From Phycicoccus sp. Root101 (lineage in GTDB: Bacteria; Actinomycetota; Actinomycetes; Actinomycetales; Dermatophilaceae), in the NCBI RefSeq assembly GCF_001426245.1, contig NZ_LMCM01000005.1:434001-498000 (forward strand): DNA of 64,000 bases, read 5' to 3'. The stretch's first letter is position 1. Each line of letters opens with the position of its first letter. A model generated the notes under the pieces. It saw nothing but the letters and a program-made list of their open reading frames with translations. It ran no database searches and had not been told where the DNA came from. Of the stretch, positions 46,401-55,199 are shown piece by piece. Position numbers and translations under genes: made by a program.

Positions 46401-47187
46401 GGCCGGCGTGCACCGCCTCGACGGGTCGGCGGGCGCGGACGAGGTCGCTGCCGTCGCCCTGCCCGACGTCGCGCTCACCGCACTGACCACGCCACCGCCC
46501 GCCGCCGCGACGACCCCGACGTTCGAGCAGGGCGCCAGGGTCGCGGGACGGACACCGCTCGCCCTGTGGTTCACCCGCCCGGTCGCCGGCGACCCGGTCG
46601 ACGTGCGGGTGCGGCTGGTCGACCCGCTCGGGCGCGAGCTCACCCGGGACCTCACCGTGCCGGGGTGGGTGGAGCCGCCCCCGGACGTCACGGTCTCGCT
46701 GGTCGACGTCTTCGCCATCGCCGGCCGCGGCGTGCACGTCGGCATCCGGACCGACGCCAGTGCCCGGCGGCGGCCCCCCTACGTCTTCGAGGTCGTCGCC
46801 TCCCAGCGCCTCGTCGGCCCCGTGGTGCTCCCCGACGGCCCCGTCCGCTTCCCCCGCGGCGCCGGTGGTGGCGCGGGTGGAGGCGGTGGCCTCCGTGGCG
46901 GGTTCCGTCGCGGGCTGCCGTTCCCGGTCGGGCCGTTCCCGCCGGTCGGTCCCTTCCTGCCGCGGGCGCGGACCCTGACCGGGACGTTCCCGTTCGACGA
47001 GATCCCGTGGGCCTCCGACGGGGTCCCGAGGAGCGGCGAGATCGTCGTCGTGCGCAACCGGCTCCGCCGTGGTCTCGGCGCTCCGCCCCCGTACGAGGCC
47101 TTCATCCCCCTCACCGGTGCCCTGTCCATCTCGGTCACCGTCGTCAGCCCCGAGGGACAGCGGGTCACGGCGACGGCGACCACGTGA
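43411..47187 (+). CDS. Large hypothetical protein, multi-beta-domain, partner of the giant protein
   Basis: 1258 residues. ATG shares its first base with the previous stop (TGATG) and has GGGAGGAGGAG upstream, so translational coupling is likely. There is no signal peptide or membrane helix. It starts SSLFRAKAVRLPWATLAARQ, then beta-rich modules; an FnIII-like unit is suggested by SHVRVAWSLPGG with CIVWEVNE near 712-735. A Gly-rich hinge, GAGGGAGGGGGLRGGFRR, and a Pro/Phe run (GPFPPVGPFLP) occur near 1150-1180. The C terminus ends in strands. No enzyme motif is recognised. A terminator-like hairpin follows, so the two-gene unit is self-contained. Confidence 0.8.
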   Translation: MARRSDSSLFRAKAVRLPWATLAARQRALLRRLDHLEAGTHAAFDDRRLQLRSMDIHLSWACGPGLGVPRSAFTVWTRSPKDAPKRTKAFVSSDRIPLVLWGPVEAGCVQVTCRPVDPGQPVAVLLFRTGDDPDHVVAAGSLQPSSADPLTIVVRTSGATYAKVVNGTDIRVSIDPLERIVDDDGWKELEYVGLPVDQPLAGFEYDTSDQGPVDRLMPPVDAAVHRLLRGGPPLGWAPVTESGRAAPPWQAPDPKLLVEEVRRDLFPELPALYDPGVREYQQFAVTSPRAVDPPQQDGRTSSLGTTADTGPWPMLMLPALSDPFLNLATGFGASYTMEKMDDLQVAVGRCDFLVTAKYSRLAPPERGGGEFAAYAPAPEPHLLVPTPTGLTSERAGLVGPVVPDAPWRESVRLSWDRVPKAAATSPVTESALARFDLMTAGPAVSLLPRRDAGGDRPLLVTPDGPEGEAGNNRIALVDGGQEIPIGSGGRHLGYAVAVSDLHGLWSPWQDVAWNGDEPAPQPTRLISVALDTRWTGSSSCPGTLKAEVAVEWEERTPTQVDLVAIYFPMASPTATPPAGLSPDAVTPPGCFRRDLGFTFAGDTPVPSGCTVRPLSADGTETAVPGPAQGDGGRRYAVVADVPTLDFSGTGRWGVQVWTRRQLLVGASPTPWAPGEPHPARTSAASPVPVVPLPPPPLPGVPLGSTLDAQGCSHVRVAWSLPGGADVRTCIVWEVNETSLRQRAGLAPKAPDSTVPGQRLVDLRSAYDAMTPTQRRAAFRRFQEVDGAVRTYDATLPKGSTDIHLFVVTTMTKSGVESPWPDSGTPHEHLQAVMAPRLRRPSPPLARPSVALDGTVTIRLYAASDMAVQRFRLHRTTSEEAARDVSTMGPAFADVVVTTVPSPADVDPVLGQPVWSATWTGTLPARWDPWLLRSVAVPVDTVPAKAERGLPSAASDVVAVTVPPGAPELEPLTADVWGGDHRGVVVRSATSAPPRVLPAGVHRLDGSAGADEVAAVALPDVALTALTTPPPAAATTPTFEQGARVAGRTPLALWFTRPVAGDPVDVRVRLVDPLGRELTRDLTVPGWVEPPPDVTVSLVDVFAIAGRGVHVGIRTDASARRRPPYVFEVVASQRLVGPVVLPDGPVRFPRGAGGGAGGGGGLRGGFRRGLPFPVGPFPPVGPFLPRARTLTGTFPFDEIPWASDGVPRSGEIVVVRNRLRRGLGAPPPYEAFIPLTGALSISVTVVSPEGQRVTATATT

Positions 47188-47190
47188 GGT

Positions 47191-47219
47191 CGCGAGGTGG
47201 GTGACGAACCCACCTCGCG
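47191..47219 (+). terminator. Terminator hairpin after the giant-protein operon
   Basis: CGCGAGGTGGGT (47191-47202) pairs perfectly with ACCCACCTCGCG (47208-47219) across a 5-base loop, starting 4 bp after the stop codon. Confidence 0.75.
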
Positions 47220-47324
47220 GCATACCGGCGTGTGGTCAGGGCCACCCGCCCGGGCGGTCCGACGCCCCGGTGGCCGGACTAGAGTGCCGGGTGAACCACA
47301 CCAATGGCGCTGGAGGCTTGAACC

Positions 47325-48527
47325 ATGTCTGACCGTCCCGTTTCCGTCATCGTCGCGGGGGCACGCACCCCGATGGGCCGCCTGCTGGGCTCGCTCAAGG
47401 GCTTCTCCGGGGCCGACCTCGGTGGCGTCGCCATCAAGGGGGCGCTCGACAAGTCCGGTGTCGCGCCGGAGCAGGTCGACTACGTGATCATGGGCCAGGT
47501 GCTGCAGGCCGGCGCGGGGCAGATCCCCGCCCGCCAGGCCGCCGCCAAGGCCGGTATCCCGATGGACGTCCCCGCCCTGACCATCAACAAGGTCTGCCTC
47601 TCCGGCATCAACGCCATCGCCATGGCCGACCAGATGATCCGCGCCGGTGAGGTCGACATCGTCGTGGCCGGTGGCCAGGAGTCGATGACCAACGCCCCGC
47701 ACCTGCTCGAGAAGTCCCGTGAGGGCTACAAGTACGGCGACGTGACGATGCGCGACCACATGGCCTTCGACGGCCTCTGGGACGCCTTCACCGACCAGGC
47801 GATGGGGCTGCTGACCGAGCAGGCCAACACCGGGTCGCAGGAGTTCACCCGCGAGCAGCAGGACGAGTTCTCGGCCCGCAGCCACCAGCTGGCCGCTCGC
47901 GCCTGGAAGGACGGCCTGTTCGACGACGAGGTCGTGCCGGTCTCGATCCCGCAGCGCAAGGGCGACCCGATCGAGTTCCGGTCCGACGAGGGCATCCGCG
48001 CCGACACGACGACCGACTCCCTGGGCAAGCTTCGCCCGGCGTTCTCCAAGGACGGCACCATCACCGCCGGCTCGGCGAGCCAGATCAGCGACGGCGCCGC
48101 CGCAGTGGTCGTCATGAGCAAGGCGAAGGCCGAGGAGCTCGGCCTCACCTGGCTGGCCGAGATCGGCGCCCACGGCATGGTCGCGGGTCCCGACTCGACC
48201 CTGCAGCAGCAGCCCGCCCGGGCCATCGCCAAGGCGTGCGAGCGCGAGGGCATCACGCCGTCAGACCTCGACCTGGTCGAGATCAACGAGGCCTTCGCGG
48301 CCGTCGGCCTCGCCTCGGCGAAGGAGCTCGGCATCGACCTCGACAAGGTCAACGTCAACGGCGGCGCGATCGCGCTCGGTCACCCCATCGGCATGTCCGG
48401 CGCTCGCATCGCCCTGCACCTGGCGCTGGAGCTCCAGCGCCGCGGTGGCGGCGTCGGTGCCGCAGCCCTCTGCGGCGGCGGTGGCCAGGGTGATGCGCTC
48501 ATCGTCCGGGTCCCGAAGACCGCCTGA
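47325..48527 (+). CDS. Acetyl-CoA C-acetyltransferase (thiolase)
   Basis: 400 residues. Thiolase hallmarks: nucleophile Cys91 in [21 protein letters not shown] near 320, [16 protein letters not shown] near 345 with the catalytic His, and the proton-donor Cys in [12 protein letters not shown]. It condenses two acetyl-CoA or cleaves acetoacetyl-CoA. It is followed 60 bp later by the MeaB gene, suggesting a link with acyl-CoA metabolism that passes through a B12-dependent mutase. Confidence 0.95.
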   Translation: MSDRPVSVIVAGARTPMGRLLGSLKGFSGADLGGVAIKGALDKSGVAPEQVDYVIMGQVLQAGAGQIPARQAAAKAGIPMDVPALTINKVCLSGINAIAMADQMIRAGEVDIVVAGGQESMTNAPHLLEKSREGYKYGDVTMRDHMAFDGLWDAFTDQAMGLLTEQANTGSQEFTREQQDEFSARSHQLAARAWKDGLFDDEVVPVSIPQRKGDPIEFRSDEGIRADTTTDSLGKLRPAFSKDGTITAGSASQISDGAAAVVVMSKAKAEELGLTWLAEIGAHGMVAGPDSTLQQQPARAIAKACEREGITPSDLDLVEINEAFAAVGLASAKELGIDLDKVNVNGGAIALGHPIGMSGARIALHLALELQRRGGGVGAAALCGGGGQGDALIVRVPKTA

Positions 48528-48587
48528 CTCCCGACCCCCGAGACCCGAACCCTCGAGGCACGAACCCACCGACCGGAGGACCACCGC

Positions 48588-49550
48588 TTGGCTCCCCGCA
48601 CCGTCGACGTCCCTGCCCTGGTCGAGTCGGCCAGGGCAGGCTCGCCTCGCGCCGTCGCGCGCCTGATCAGCCTCGTCGAGGACGCCCACCCGGCGCTGCG
48701 CGAGGTGATGGCAGCGCTCGCACCGCACAGCGGCTCGGCGCACATCATCGGCGTCACGGGCAGCCCCGGCGTGGGCAAGTCGACGTCGACGAACGCGCTC
48801 GTCGCGGCGTTCCGCGCCCGGGGCAAGCGGATCGGGGTGCTGGCGGTCGACCCGTCCTCACCGTTCTCCGGGGGAGCGCTGCTCGGCGACCGGATCCGCA
48901 TGCAGGACCACGTCCTGGACCCCGAGGTCTACATCCGCTCGATGGCCAGCCGTGGACACCTCGGCGGTCTGTCCTGGACGACCCCTCAGGCCCTGCGCGT
49001 CCTCGACGCCGCCGGGTGCGACGTCATCATCGTCGAGACCGTCGGCGTCGGTCAGTCGGAGGTCGAGATCGCCGGCCTCGCCGACACCACGATCGTCCTG
49101 CTCGCCCCCGGCATGGGTGACGGCATCCAGGCCGCCAAGGCCGGCATCCTCGAGATCGGCGACCTGTTCGTCGTCAACAAGGCGGACCGCGACGGGGCCG
49201 ACGCGACCGTCCGCGACATCCGGCACATGATCTCCCTCGGTGACCGTACGGAGCCGAACCTCTGGCGCCCCCCGGTCGTGAAGACCGTCGCGGCTCAGGG
49301 CCAGGGGATCGACGAGGTCATGGAGGCGCTCGACAAGCACGTCGCCTGGATGGAGGAGACCGGCACCCTGCGCGAGCGCCGGGTCCGTCGTGCCGGCGAC
49401 GAGATCGAGGCCATCGCGCTCCAGCAGCTGCGCGCCAAGATGGGCGACCTGCGGCACGGCAGCGGGGTCGACCAGCTCGCTGCGCAGGTCGTGGACGGCG
49501 CCACCGACCCGTATGCCGCCGCCGACGAGGTCGTCGCCGCCCTGAGCTGA
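48588..49550 (+). CDS. meaB: MeaB-type GTPase, B12-mutase chaperone
   Basis: 320 residues, TTG start preceded by ACCGGAGGACC. It is a G3E-family P-loop GTPase: Walker A GVTGSPGVGKST (about 55-66), LAVDPSSPFSGGALLGDRIR near 86, VETVGVGQSE near 148, and the base-specificity motif NKAD near 199. MeaB/ArgK proteins load and protect adenosylcobalamin in methylmalonyl-CoA or isobutyryl-CoA mutases. A mutase large subunit is encoded 11 kb downstream in the same orientation. Confidence 0.95.
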   Translation: MAPRTVDVPALVESARAGSPRAVARLISLVEDAHPALREVMAALAPHSGSAHIIGVTGSPGVGKSTSTNALVAAFRARGKRIGVLAVDPSSPFSGGALLGDRIRMQDHVLDPEVYIRSMASRGHLGGLSWTTPQALRVLDAAGCDVIIVETVGVGQSEVEIAGLADTTIVLLAPGMGDGIQAAKAGILEIGDLFVVNKADRDGADATVRDIRHMISLGDRTEPNLWRPPVVKTVAAQGQGIDEVMEALDKHVAWMEETGTLRERRVRRAGDEIEAIALQQLRAKMGDLRHGSGVDQLAAQVVDGATDPYAAADEVVAALS

Positions 49551-49668
49551 GCTGCGGACCACCCCCGCTGCCCGGCTGGATCCGTGCAGCGTGGTACCCA
49601 GGTGTGCTGGAGTGTCGAGGGGACGCCGCACGCCATAGGGTGATGGGCGACCCGACGAAAGGATCCCT

Positions 49669-51270
49669 GTGCAGCCCGAGGTCATCGCCGGACGCTACGA
49701 GGTCGTGCGCGCCATCGGCAGTGGCGGGATGGGCACGGTGTGGCTCTGTCTCGACACCGTCCTGGGCCGCGAGGTCGCCGTCAAGCGGGTCGGGGCCCTC
49801 CCGGGTGAGCCGGCTGCTGCGGCCCGCGCCATGCGCGAGGCCCGGATCGCCGCCTCTCTCAACGACGCGAACACCGTCGGGGTCTACGACATCGTCGACC
49901 AGGACGACGCGCACTGGCTGGTCATGGAGTTCGTCCACGGCCAGAGCCTCGCCGAGACGATCCGCGACGTGGGCGCACTGTCGCCGACCAGGGTCGCCAC
50001 CATCGGGTCCGCCGTGGCCGGGGCACTGGCCCGAGCCCACGAGCGCGGGATCGTGCACCGCGACATCAAGCCCGGCAACATCCTCATGGACCAGGCCGGG
50101 ACGCCCAAGATCAGCGACTTCGGGATCGCCCGGGCGCAGGCCGACGACCAGCTGACCCAGACCGGGTTCATGACCGGTACCCCCGGCTACCTCTCGCCCG
50201 AGCTGGCCCGTGGCGGCGACCCGACGTCGGCGTCCGACGTGTGGGCCCTCGGCGCGACGCTCTACTACGCGGTCGAGGGTCACCCGCCCTACGAGTCGCA
50301 GGCCAACCCGCTCGCGACCCTGCAGGCGATCGCCTCCGGGGAGGCACGCCCCATGGAGAAGGCCGGGCCTCTCGCCGGCGCCATCGCCGCGATGATGCAC
50401 GCGGACCCAGCGCAGCGCTGGGACATGGACACCGCCTCCGAGCGGCTGAAGCGCATCGCCGCAGGGGACACGACCATGGCCCTGCCGGCGGGGACACCCC
50501 TCGGGGCCGTCGGCGCAGGGGCTGGCGGCGCTGCGCTCGGGGGCGCTGCCGCCACCGAGCTCATCCCCGAACCGGTCGGGTCGACGCAGCGCCTCCAGCC
50601 CGATCCCGTGCCGTACGACGACCCGTTGCCCCCCGGCCCCCCGGCCGGGTACGGCCCGGGGGACGGTGGGGACGATGGCGACGGCCGCAGGCGGCGTTCT
50701 CCTCTCGTACCGATCCTCGTGGCCCTCGCGGTGCTGGGCGTGGTGGCGCTCGCGTACCTCCTGACACGCCCCAACGGCACCGGTTCCGACACGGCCACGA
50801 CGCCGCCCGTCACCACGACCGCCCCCGCCGTGACCAAGACGCCCTCCAAGTCGACCAGCTCCAGCTCGTCGAGCACGAGCAGCACGAGCACCACCAGCAG
50901 CACGACGACGACGCAGACCCCGTCGACCACGACGACCACGACGACCAAGGCGCCCGACAACGCAGGGCTCGCCACGTTCATCAAGAGCTACTACGCCGAC
51001 GTCACGAAGAAGAACAAGCGGGACCAGACCTTCGCCGAGCTGACCCCGGCCTACCAGAGCACGACCGGTGGGCGGGACGGTTACGAGACCTTCTGGTCGA
51101 CGATCAAGTCGGTGGACGTGGGCCAGACCCAGGCGGACGCGTCCGTCGGCACGGTCATCGTTCAGCTGACCTTCCACAAGGAGGACGGCAGCGACTCGCA
51201 GGAGACGCACCGCATCACGGTGGAGCCCAAGGGCGACTCGTGGTTGATCAGCGGCGACGGCCAGGCCTGA
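49669..51270 (+). CDS. Membrane Ser/Thr protein kinase
   Basis: 533 residues, GTG start. A Hanks-type kinase domain fills about 8-270: GSGGMG glycine loop, Lys39 in EVAVKRV, HRDIKPGN with catalytic Asp132, SDFGIA, and TPGYLSPELARGG in place of the usual APE. A juxtamembrane low-complexity region follows, then one helix (about 344-362, LVPILVALAVLGVVALAYLL), a Thr/Ser tract (about 370-425), and an external NTF2-like domain (about 440-533, FIKSYYADVTKKNKRDQTF). There are no PASTA repeats. It overlaps the next gene by one base (TGATG), so the fused reductase may be coupled to it. Confidence 0.93.
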   Translation: MQPEVIAGRYEVVRAIGSGGMGTVWLCLDTVLGREVAVKRVGALPGEPAAAARAMREARIAASLNDANTVGVYDIVDQDDAHWLVMEFVHGQSLAETIRDVGALSPTRVATIGSAVAGALARAHERGIVHRDIKPGNILMDQAGTPKISDFGIARAQADDQLTQTGFMTGTPGYLSPELARGGDPTSASDVWALGATLYYAVEGHPPYESQANPLATLQAIASGEARPMEKAGPLAGAIAAMMHADPAQRWDMDTASERLKRIAAGDTTMALPAGTPLGAVGAGAGGAALGGAAATELIPEPVGSTQRLQPDPVPYDDPLPPGPPAGYGPGDGGDDGDGRRRRSPLVPILVALAVLGVVALAYLLTRPNGTGSDTATTPPVTTTAPAVTKTPSKSTSSSSSSTSSTSTTSSTTTTQTPSTTTTTTTKAPDNAGLATFIKSYYADVTKKNKRDQTFAELTPAYQSTTGGRDGYETFWSTIKSVDVGQTQADASVGTVIVQLTFHKEDGSDSQETHRITVEPKGDSWLISGDGQA

Positions 51271-53018
51271 TGTCCGCGGCGGCCGCTACCGACGCGTCGC
51301 CGACGCCCGCGCGCGTCCGCCCCGCCCTGGTCCTGGCCGTGGCACCCGAACACCTGGCGACGGTCGACAGCGAGTTCTCGAGGTACGCCCGCGACTATGA
51401 GATCCGTTGTGCCGACAGCGTTTCCGGGGCGCGGGACGTGGTGGCGGCCGCGCTCGAGGAGGGGCAACCGGTGGCGCTGCTGGGCATCGGCTGGCACCTG
51501 CCCGGAGGCGGCAGCGAGCACGCGAGCGGCCTGGAGCTCATGGACGAGCTGCACGCCCTGCTGCCGACCGCCCGCCGCATCTGCCTCACCGCCCGGGGCG
51601 ACTTCGGGTTGTCGCTGCCCAAGCTGCGCGAGGCCCTGCAGCAGGGGCGCATCGACACCTACCTGCTCGTGCCGCAGGGACCACGGGACGAGGAGTTCCA
51701 CACCGCCGTCACGGAGTACCTGTCGGACTGGGGCTGGACGGCGTCCACGCCCGAGGTCGAGGGCGTCAAGATCGTCGACGGCGGCAACTCGGCCGAGGTA
51801 GCGCGGATCCGTGACTTCCTCGACCGGATGGGCATCCCGCACGGGGTCCACCGGCCCGACAGCGAGACCGGGCGTGCCGTCATCAGCGGCCTGCCCTCGG
51901 TGCAGAGCGGCGCGGCACCGGCGTTCCCCGTCGTGGCGTCCGGTGTCATCGGGGTGGGCGGCCAGGTGCTGGAGGGTGCCACCGCGCGTCAGGTCGCCCG
52001 CCTCGTCTACGGCTCACCCCAGGTGGTCGACACCGACGACGTCGCCGACCTCGTCGTCGTCGGCTCCGGTCCCGCGGGCCTCGCTGCCGCCGTCTACGGC
52101 GCGTCCGAGGGCCTCGACACGGTGGTGCTCGAGGAGGACGCCGTGGGCGGGCAGGCCGGCACCAGCTCGATGATCCGCAACTACCTCGGGTTCCCCCGGG
52201 GGATCTCCGGTATGCGGCTCGCGCAGCGGGCACGCTTCCAGGCCACCCGGTTCGGGGCACGGATCTACACCGGCCTCGCGGCCGAGTCCCTCAACCCGGC
52301 CTCGGCGCCGGGGGAGGCCCACACCATCGAGACCGAAGGTGGGCCGCTGCGGGCTCGTGCCGTCCTCGTGGCCACCGGCGTCCGGTACCGCCGGCTGGGC
52401 ATCGAGTCCCTCGAGGAGCTCGTGGGGCTCGGCGTCTACTACGGCGCGGCCACCAGTGCCTCGCGCGAGATGGAGGGCAAGGAGGTGTTCGTCGTCGGTG
52501 GCGGCAACTCGGCCGGTCAGGCCGCCGTCCACCTCGCCCGCTACGCGCCCTCCGTCACCCTCCTCGTCCGTCGCGCCGACGTCGCCGCGACGATGTCCGA
52601 CTACCTCGTGCGAGAGATCGCGGCCACGGCCCGGATCACGGTGCGGACAGCCACGCGGGTGACCGACGGGGGAGGTGACGGGCACCTGGAGTGGCTGGAG
52701 CTGACGGGGCCGCAGGGCCCGGCCCGGGTCGACGCCGACGGACTCTTCCTCCTGCTCGGGGCGGACCCCTGCGCCGACTGGCTGCCCGACGCCGTCGAGC
52801 GCGACGACCGCGGTTTCGTCTACACCGGCAGGGAGGTGCCCAAGCACCTGTGGACGGGAGGTCGGCCACCGGCCGCCCTGGAGACCACCGTCCCGGGGAT
52901 CTTCGCCGCGGGCGACGTCCGGGCCGGCTCCATGAAGCGGGTCGCATCGGCCAGCGGTGAAGGGGCCGCCACGGTCGCCCTCGTGCACGCCCACCTCACC
53001 CCGCAGGAGACGCCGTGA
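51270..53018 (+). CDS. Fused response-regulator-like / thioredoxin-reductase-like FAD protein, CxxC missing
   Basis: 582 residues. The N-terminal about 160 residues resemble a receiver domain (PALVLAVAPEHLATVDSEFS, LLGIGWHLPGGG), followed by a thioredoxin-like linker. The FAD/NAD(P)-binding fold begins at VVVGSGPAGLAAAVYGASEG (about 263), with VGGQAGTSSMIRNYLGFP and a second dinucleotide motif, FVVGGGNSAGQAA (about 407). The C terminus has GIFAAGDVRAGS. In true thioredoxin reductases a CxxC pair lies before the NADPH motif; here that place reads YYGAATSASREM with no cysteine. It is probably a flavoprotein reductase for a carrier other than thioredoxin. It is coupled to the kinase gene by a one-base overlap. 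Confidence 0.92.
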   Translation: MSAAAATDASPTPARVRPALVLAVAPEHLATVDSEFSRYARDYEIRCADSVSGARDVVAAALEEGQPVALLGIGWHLPGGGSEHASGLELMDELHALLPTARRICLTARGDFGLSLPKLREALQQGRIDTYLLVPQGPRDEEFHTAVTEYLSDWGWTASTPEVEGVKIVDGGNSAEVARIRDFLDRMGIPHGVHRPDSETGRAVISGLPSVQSGAAPAFPVVASGVIGVGGQVLEGATARQVARLVYGSPQVVDTDDVADLVVVGSGPAGLAAAVYGASEGLDTVVLEEDAVGGQAGTSSMIRNYLGFPRGISGMRLAQRARFQATRFGARIYTGLAAESLNPASAPGEAHTIETEGGPLRARAVLVATGVRYRRLGIESLEELVGLGVYYGAATSASREMEGKEVFVVGGGNSAGQAAVHLARYAPSVTLLVRRADVAATMSDYLVREIAATARITVRTATRVTDGGGDGHLEWLELTGPQGPARVDADGLFLLLGADPCADWLPDAVERDDRGFVYTGREVPKHLWTGGRPPAALETTVPGIFAAGDVRAGSMKRVASASGEGAATVALVHAHLTPQETP

Positions 53019-53455
53019 CCCCGCCCGCGCACGCCTGGGTCGCCCTCGAGCAGGACGAGGACGGCTACCCGCCCTTCGAGGCGGAACGGCTCGACGTCGA
53101 GGTGCGGCACGACGGTGCGTGCACCGTGCTGGCCGTGCCCGTGTTCACCAGCGGCATCGCCGTCGACGACATCGTCTCGGTCGTCCAGGTCGAGGACGAC
53201 GACCGCTGGTGGGTCACGGGGGTCCTGCTCGCCTCCGGCCGAGGGACCGCCCGGATCGCCCCGTTGGGCTCGACGACGACCGCGCAGGTCGTGGCCGAGC
53301 TGGCGGCGCACGGGTGCGTGGCGACCGCCACCGAGCACGGACTGGTCACGGCGGACCTCCCTGCGGACGTCGACGGCGCTGCCCTCGCCGAGCTCCTCGA
53401 CACCGGGAGCGCCTCGGGCCGCTGGCAGTTCGACCTCGGCGTCGAGCCCGGCTGA
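53015..53455 (+). CDS. DUF4265-like protein
   Basis: 146 residues, GTG start overlapping the reductase stop. The pattern DEDGYPPFEAERLDVEVRHD followed by VLAVPVFTSGIAVDDIVSV matches DUF4265. The remainder is alpha/beta with RGTARIAPLGSTTTAQVV. No catalytic residues are seen. It is the third gene of the kinase operon. Confidence 0.85.
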   Translation: MTPPAHAWVALEQDEDGYPPFEAERLDVEVRHDGACTVLAVPVFTSGIAVDDIVSVVQVEDDDRWWVTGVLLASGRGTARIAPLGSTTTAQVVAELAAHGCVATATEHGLVTADLPADVDGAALAELLDTGSASGRWQFDLGVEPG

Positions 53456-53458
53456 GCC

Positions 53459-54043
53459 GTGCTGTTCGCTGCCAAGCCGACCCTCACCGGGGAGCGGGTC
53501 GTGCTGCGGCCGTTCGAGGACGGTGACCTCCCGGCGATGACCGAGGCGGTCGCCGACCCGGAGGTCGGTCGGCTCACGGGTTCGTTCCGCACCACCGAGG
53601 AGACGGCGCAGCCGCCGGACCGGGAGCGGCTGCGCGAGTGGTACGCCACCCGGAACGCCCAGACCGACCGGCTCGACCTCGCGGTCGTCGACCGGGTGTC
53701 CGGGGAGTGCGTCGGCGAGGTCGTCCTCAACGAGTGGGAGGAGGCCGACGCGAGCGTGAACTTCCGGATCCTCATCGGTCCCCGGGGTCGTGACCGTGGC
53801 CTGGGCACCGAGGCCACGCGGCTCGTCCTGGCCCACGCGTTCGAGGTGGCCGGCCTGCACCGGGTGTCCCTGGAGGTGTACGCGTTCAACCCCCGGGCGC
53901 AGCGCGTCTACGCCAGGGCCGGGTTCGTGCGGGAAGGGGTGCGCCGCGACGCGCTCCGGTTCGACGGGCAGTGGGTCGATGCGATCCTCATGTCGCTCCT
54001 CGAGGACGAGTGGCGTGAGCACCGGGGGCACCCGACCGGCTGA
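53459..54043 (+). CDS. GNAT acetyltransferase (RimJ/RimL type)
   Basis: 194 residues, GTG start three bases after the DUF4265 stop. It has the RimJ-like opening LTGERVVLRPFEDGDLPAMTEA, the acetyl-CoA motif RDRGLGTEATRLVLAHAFEV (about 112-131) and the C-terminal ALRFDGQWVDAILMSLLEDEW. It probably N-acetylates a protein N terminus or a small molecule. It is part of the kinase operon. Confidence 0.93.
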   Translation: MLFAAKPTLTGERVVLRPFEDGDLPAMTEAVADPEVGRLTGSFRTTEETAQPPDRERLREWYATRNAQTDRLDLAVVDRVSGECVGEVVLNEWEEADASVNFRILIGPRGRDRGLGTEATRLVLAHAFEVAGLHRVSLEVYAFNPRAQRVYARAGFVREGVRRDALRFDGQWVDAILMSLLEDEWREHRGHPTG

Positions 54044-54090
54044 CCCGAAAACCCGTTGTGGGGGCGGCGCCACGGGCCGACACTCGTTGC

Positions 54091-55164
54091 ATGACCGCAC
54101 CGAGCACCTCGCGCACCACGATCACGGCCGCCCACCCCGGTGCGGCCGGTGGTGGATTCGTCGTCCGGCGGCTGGCCGTCGACGACGACGCCGAGGTCGC
54201 GGCCGCGCACTTGGCGATGACGGCGTCGCGCAACCACGGCCGCCCGTGGGCGAAGCGGACGTCGTTGCGGGAGCTGCTCGTCGACCTGCGGTCGACGAGC
54301 ACGATCGAGCGGCTCGAACCGTGGGTGGCACTGGTCGGGGGCGAGGTCGCCGGTGTCGGGATGCAGTGGTTCCCGCTGCTCGACAACACCCGTTTCACCT
54401 GGGGTGAGGTCGACGTCCACCCCCGGTTGCGACGCCGAGGTGTCGGCGGTGCCCTCGTGGAGCGGATCGTCGACCGCACCCGCGAGGACGGGCGCACGAC
54501 GGTGCTCATCGAGAGCCACGTGCCCGACGATGCGCGGGAGGACCACCCCCACGTGCGGTTCGCCCAGCAGCACGGATTCGCCCTGGCCAACACCGAGATC
54601 CGGCGGCTCCTCGACCTGCCGGTCGACCCGCCGAGGCTCGACCAGCTGGCCCGCGAGTCCGCGACCAGGCACCAGGGCTACCGAGTGGAGTCCTACGTCG
54701 GGCGCCTCCCGGAGGGGCTGCGGCAGTCCTACTGCGACTGCTGGAACCAGCTGGCCGTCGATGCCCCCACCGGGGACGTCGACTTCGAGGCCGAGTCGCT
54801 CTCCCCGGAGACCTACCTCGAGGAGCTCGACCGCATGACGCGGCAGGGGCGCACGACGATCCACACGGTCGCCACGACGCCGGCCGGCGAGGTGGTCGCG
54901 TACAACGACCTCGTCCTGTCGGCTGACGACCCCGACGAGGTGATGCAGTGGGGGACCCTGGTGCGCCGCGAGCACCGCGGTCACCGGCTCGGGATGGCGG
55001 TCAAGGTCCGCGGCCTGCAGGAGCTGGCGCGAGTCGCCCCCGCCTCGAAGCGGGTGCAGACCTGCAACGCGGAGCAGAACGCGCACATGGTGGGGGTCAA
55101 CGAGGAGCTCGGCTTCCGACGCGTCGAGGCCGTGCTGGCCTACCAGCGCCACGTCGGAGGCTGA
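54091..55164 (+). CDS. Double-GNAT-domain acetyltransferase
   Basis: 357 residues from the ATG at 54091; no clear ribosome site is seen, so it may be leaderless or have its own promoter. The first GNAT domain shows VHPRLRRRGVGGALVERIVD (about 110-130). The second has VRREHRGHRLGMAVKVRGLQ (about 290-310) and NAHMVGVNEELGF. Such tandem-GNAT proteins are common in actinobacteria and some modify antibiotics or mycothiol precursors. The substrate here is unknown. Confidence 0.9.
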   Translation: MTAPSTSRTTITAAHPGAAGGGFVVRRLAVDDDAEVAAAHLAMTASRNHGRPWAKRTSLRELLVDLRSTSTIERLEPWVALVGGEVAGVGMQWFPLLDNTRFTWGEVDVHPRLRRRGVGGALVERIVDRTREDGRTTVLIESHVPDDAREDHPHVRFAQQHGFALANTEIRRLLDLPVDPPRLDQLARESATRHQGYRVESYVGRLPEGLRQSYCDCWNQLAVDAPTGDVDFEAESLSPETYLEELDRMTRQGRTTIHTVATTPAGEVVAYNDLVLSADDPDEVMQWGTLVRREHRGHRLGMAVKVRGLQELARVAPASKRVQTCNAEQNAHMVGVNEELGFRRVEAVLAYQRHVGG

Positions 55165-55190
55165 CGCCCGCTGCACCGGAGGCGGGCGTC
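55163..55190 (+). terminator. Hairpin at the end of the double-GNAT gene
   Basis: GACGCCCGC (55163-55171) and GCGGGCGTC (55182-55190) pair perfectly. The stem begins inside the TGA stop codon, so it is a probable terminator. Confidence 0.65.
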
Positions 55191-55199
55191 CGTGGGGGC

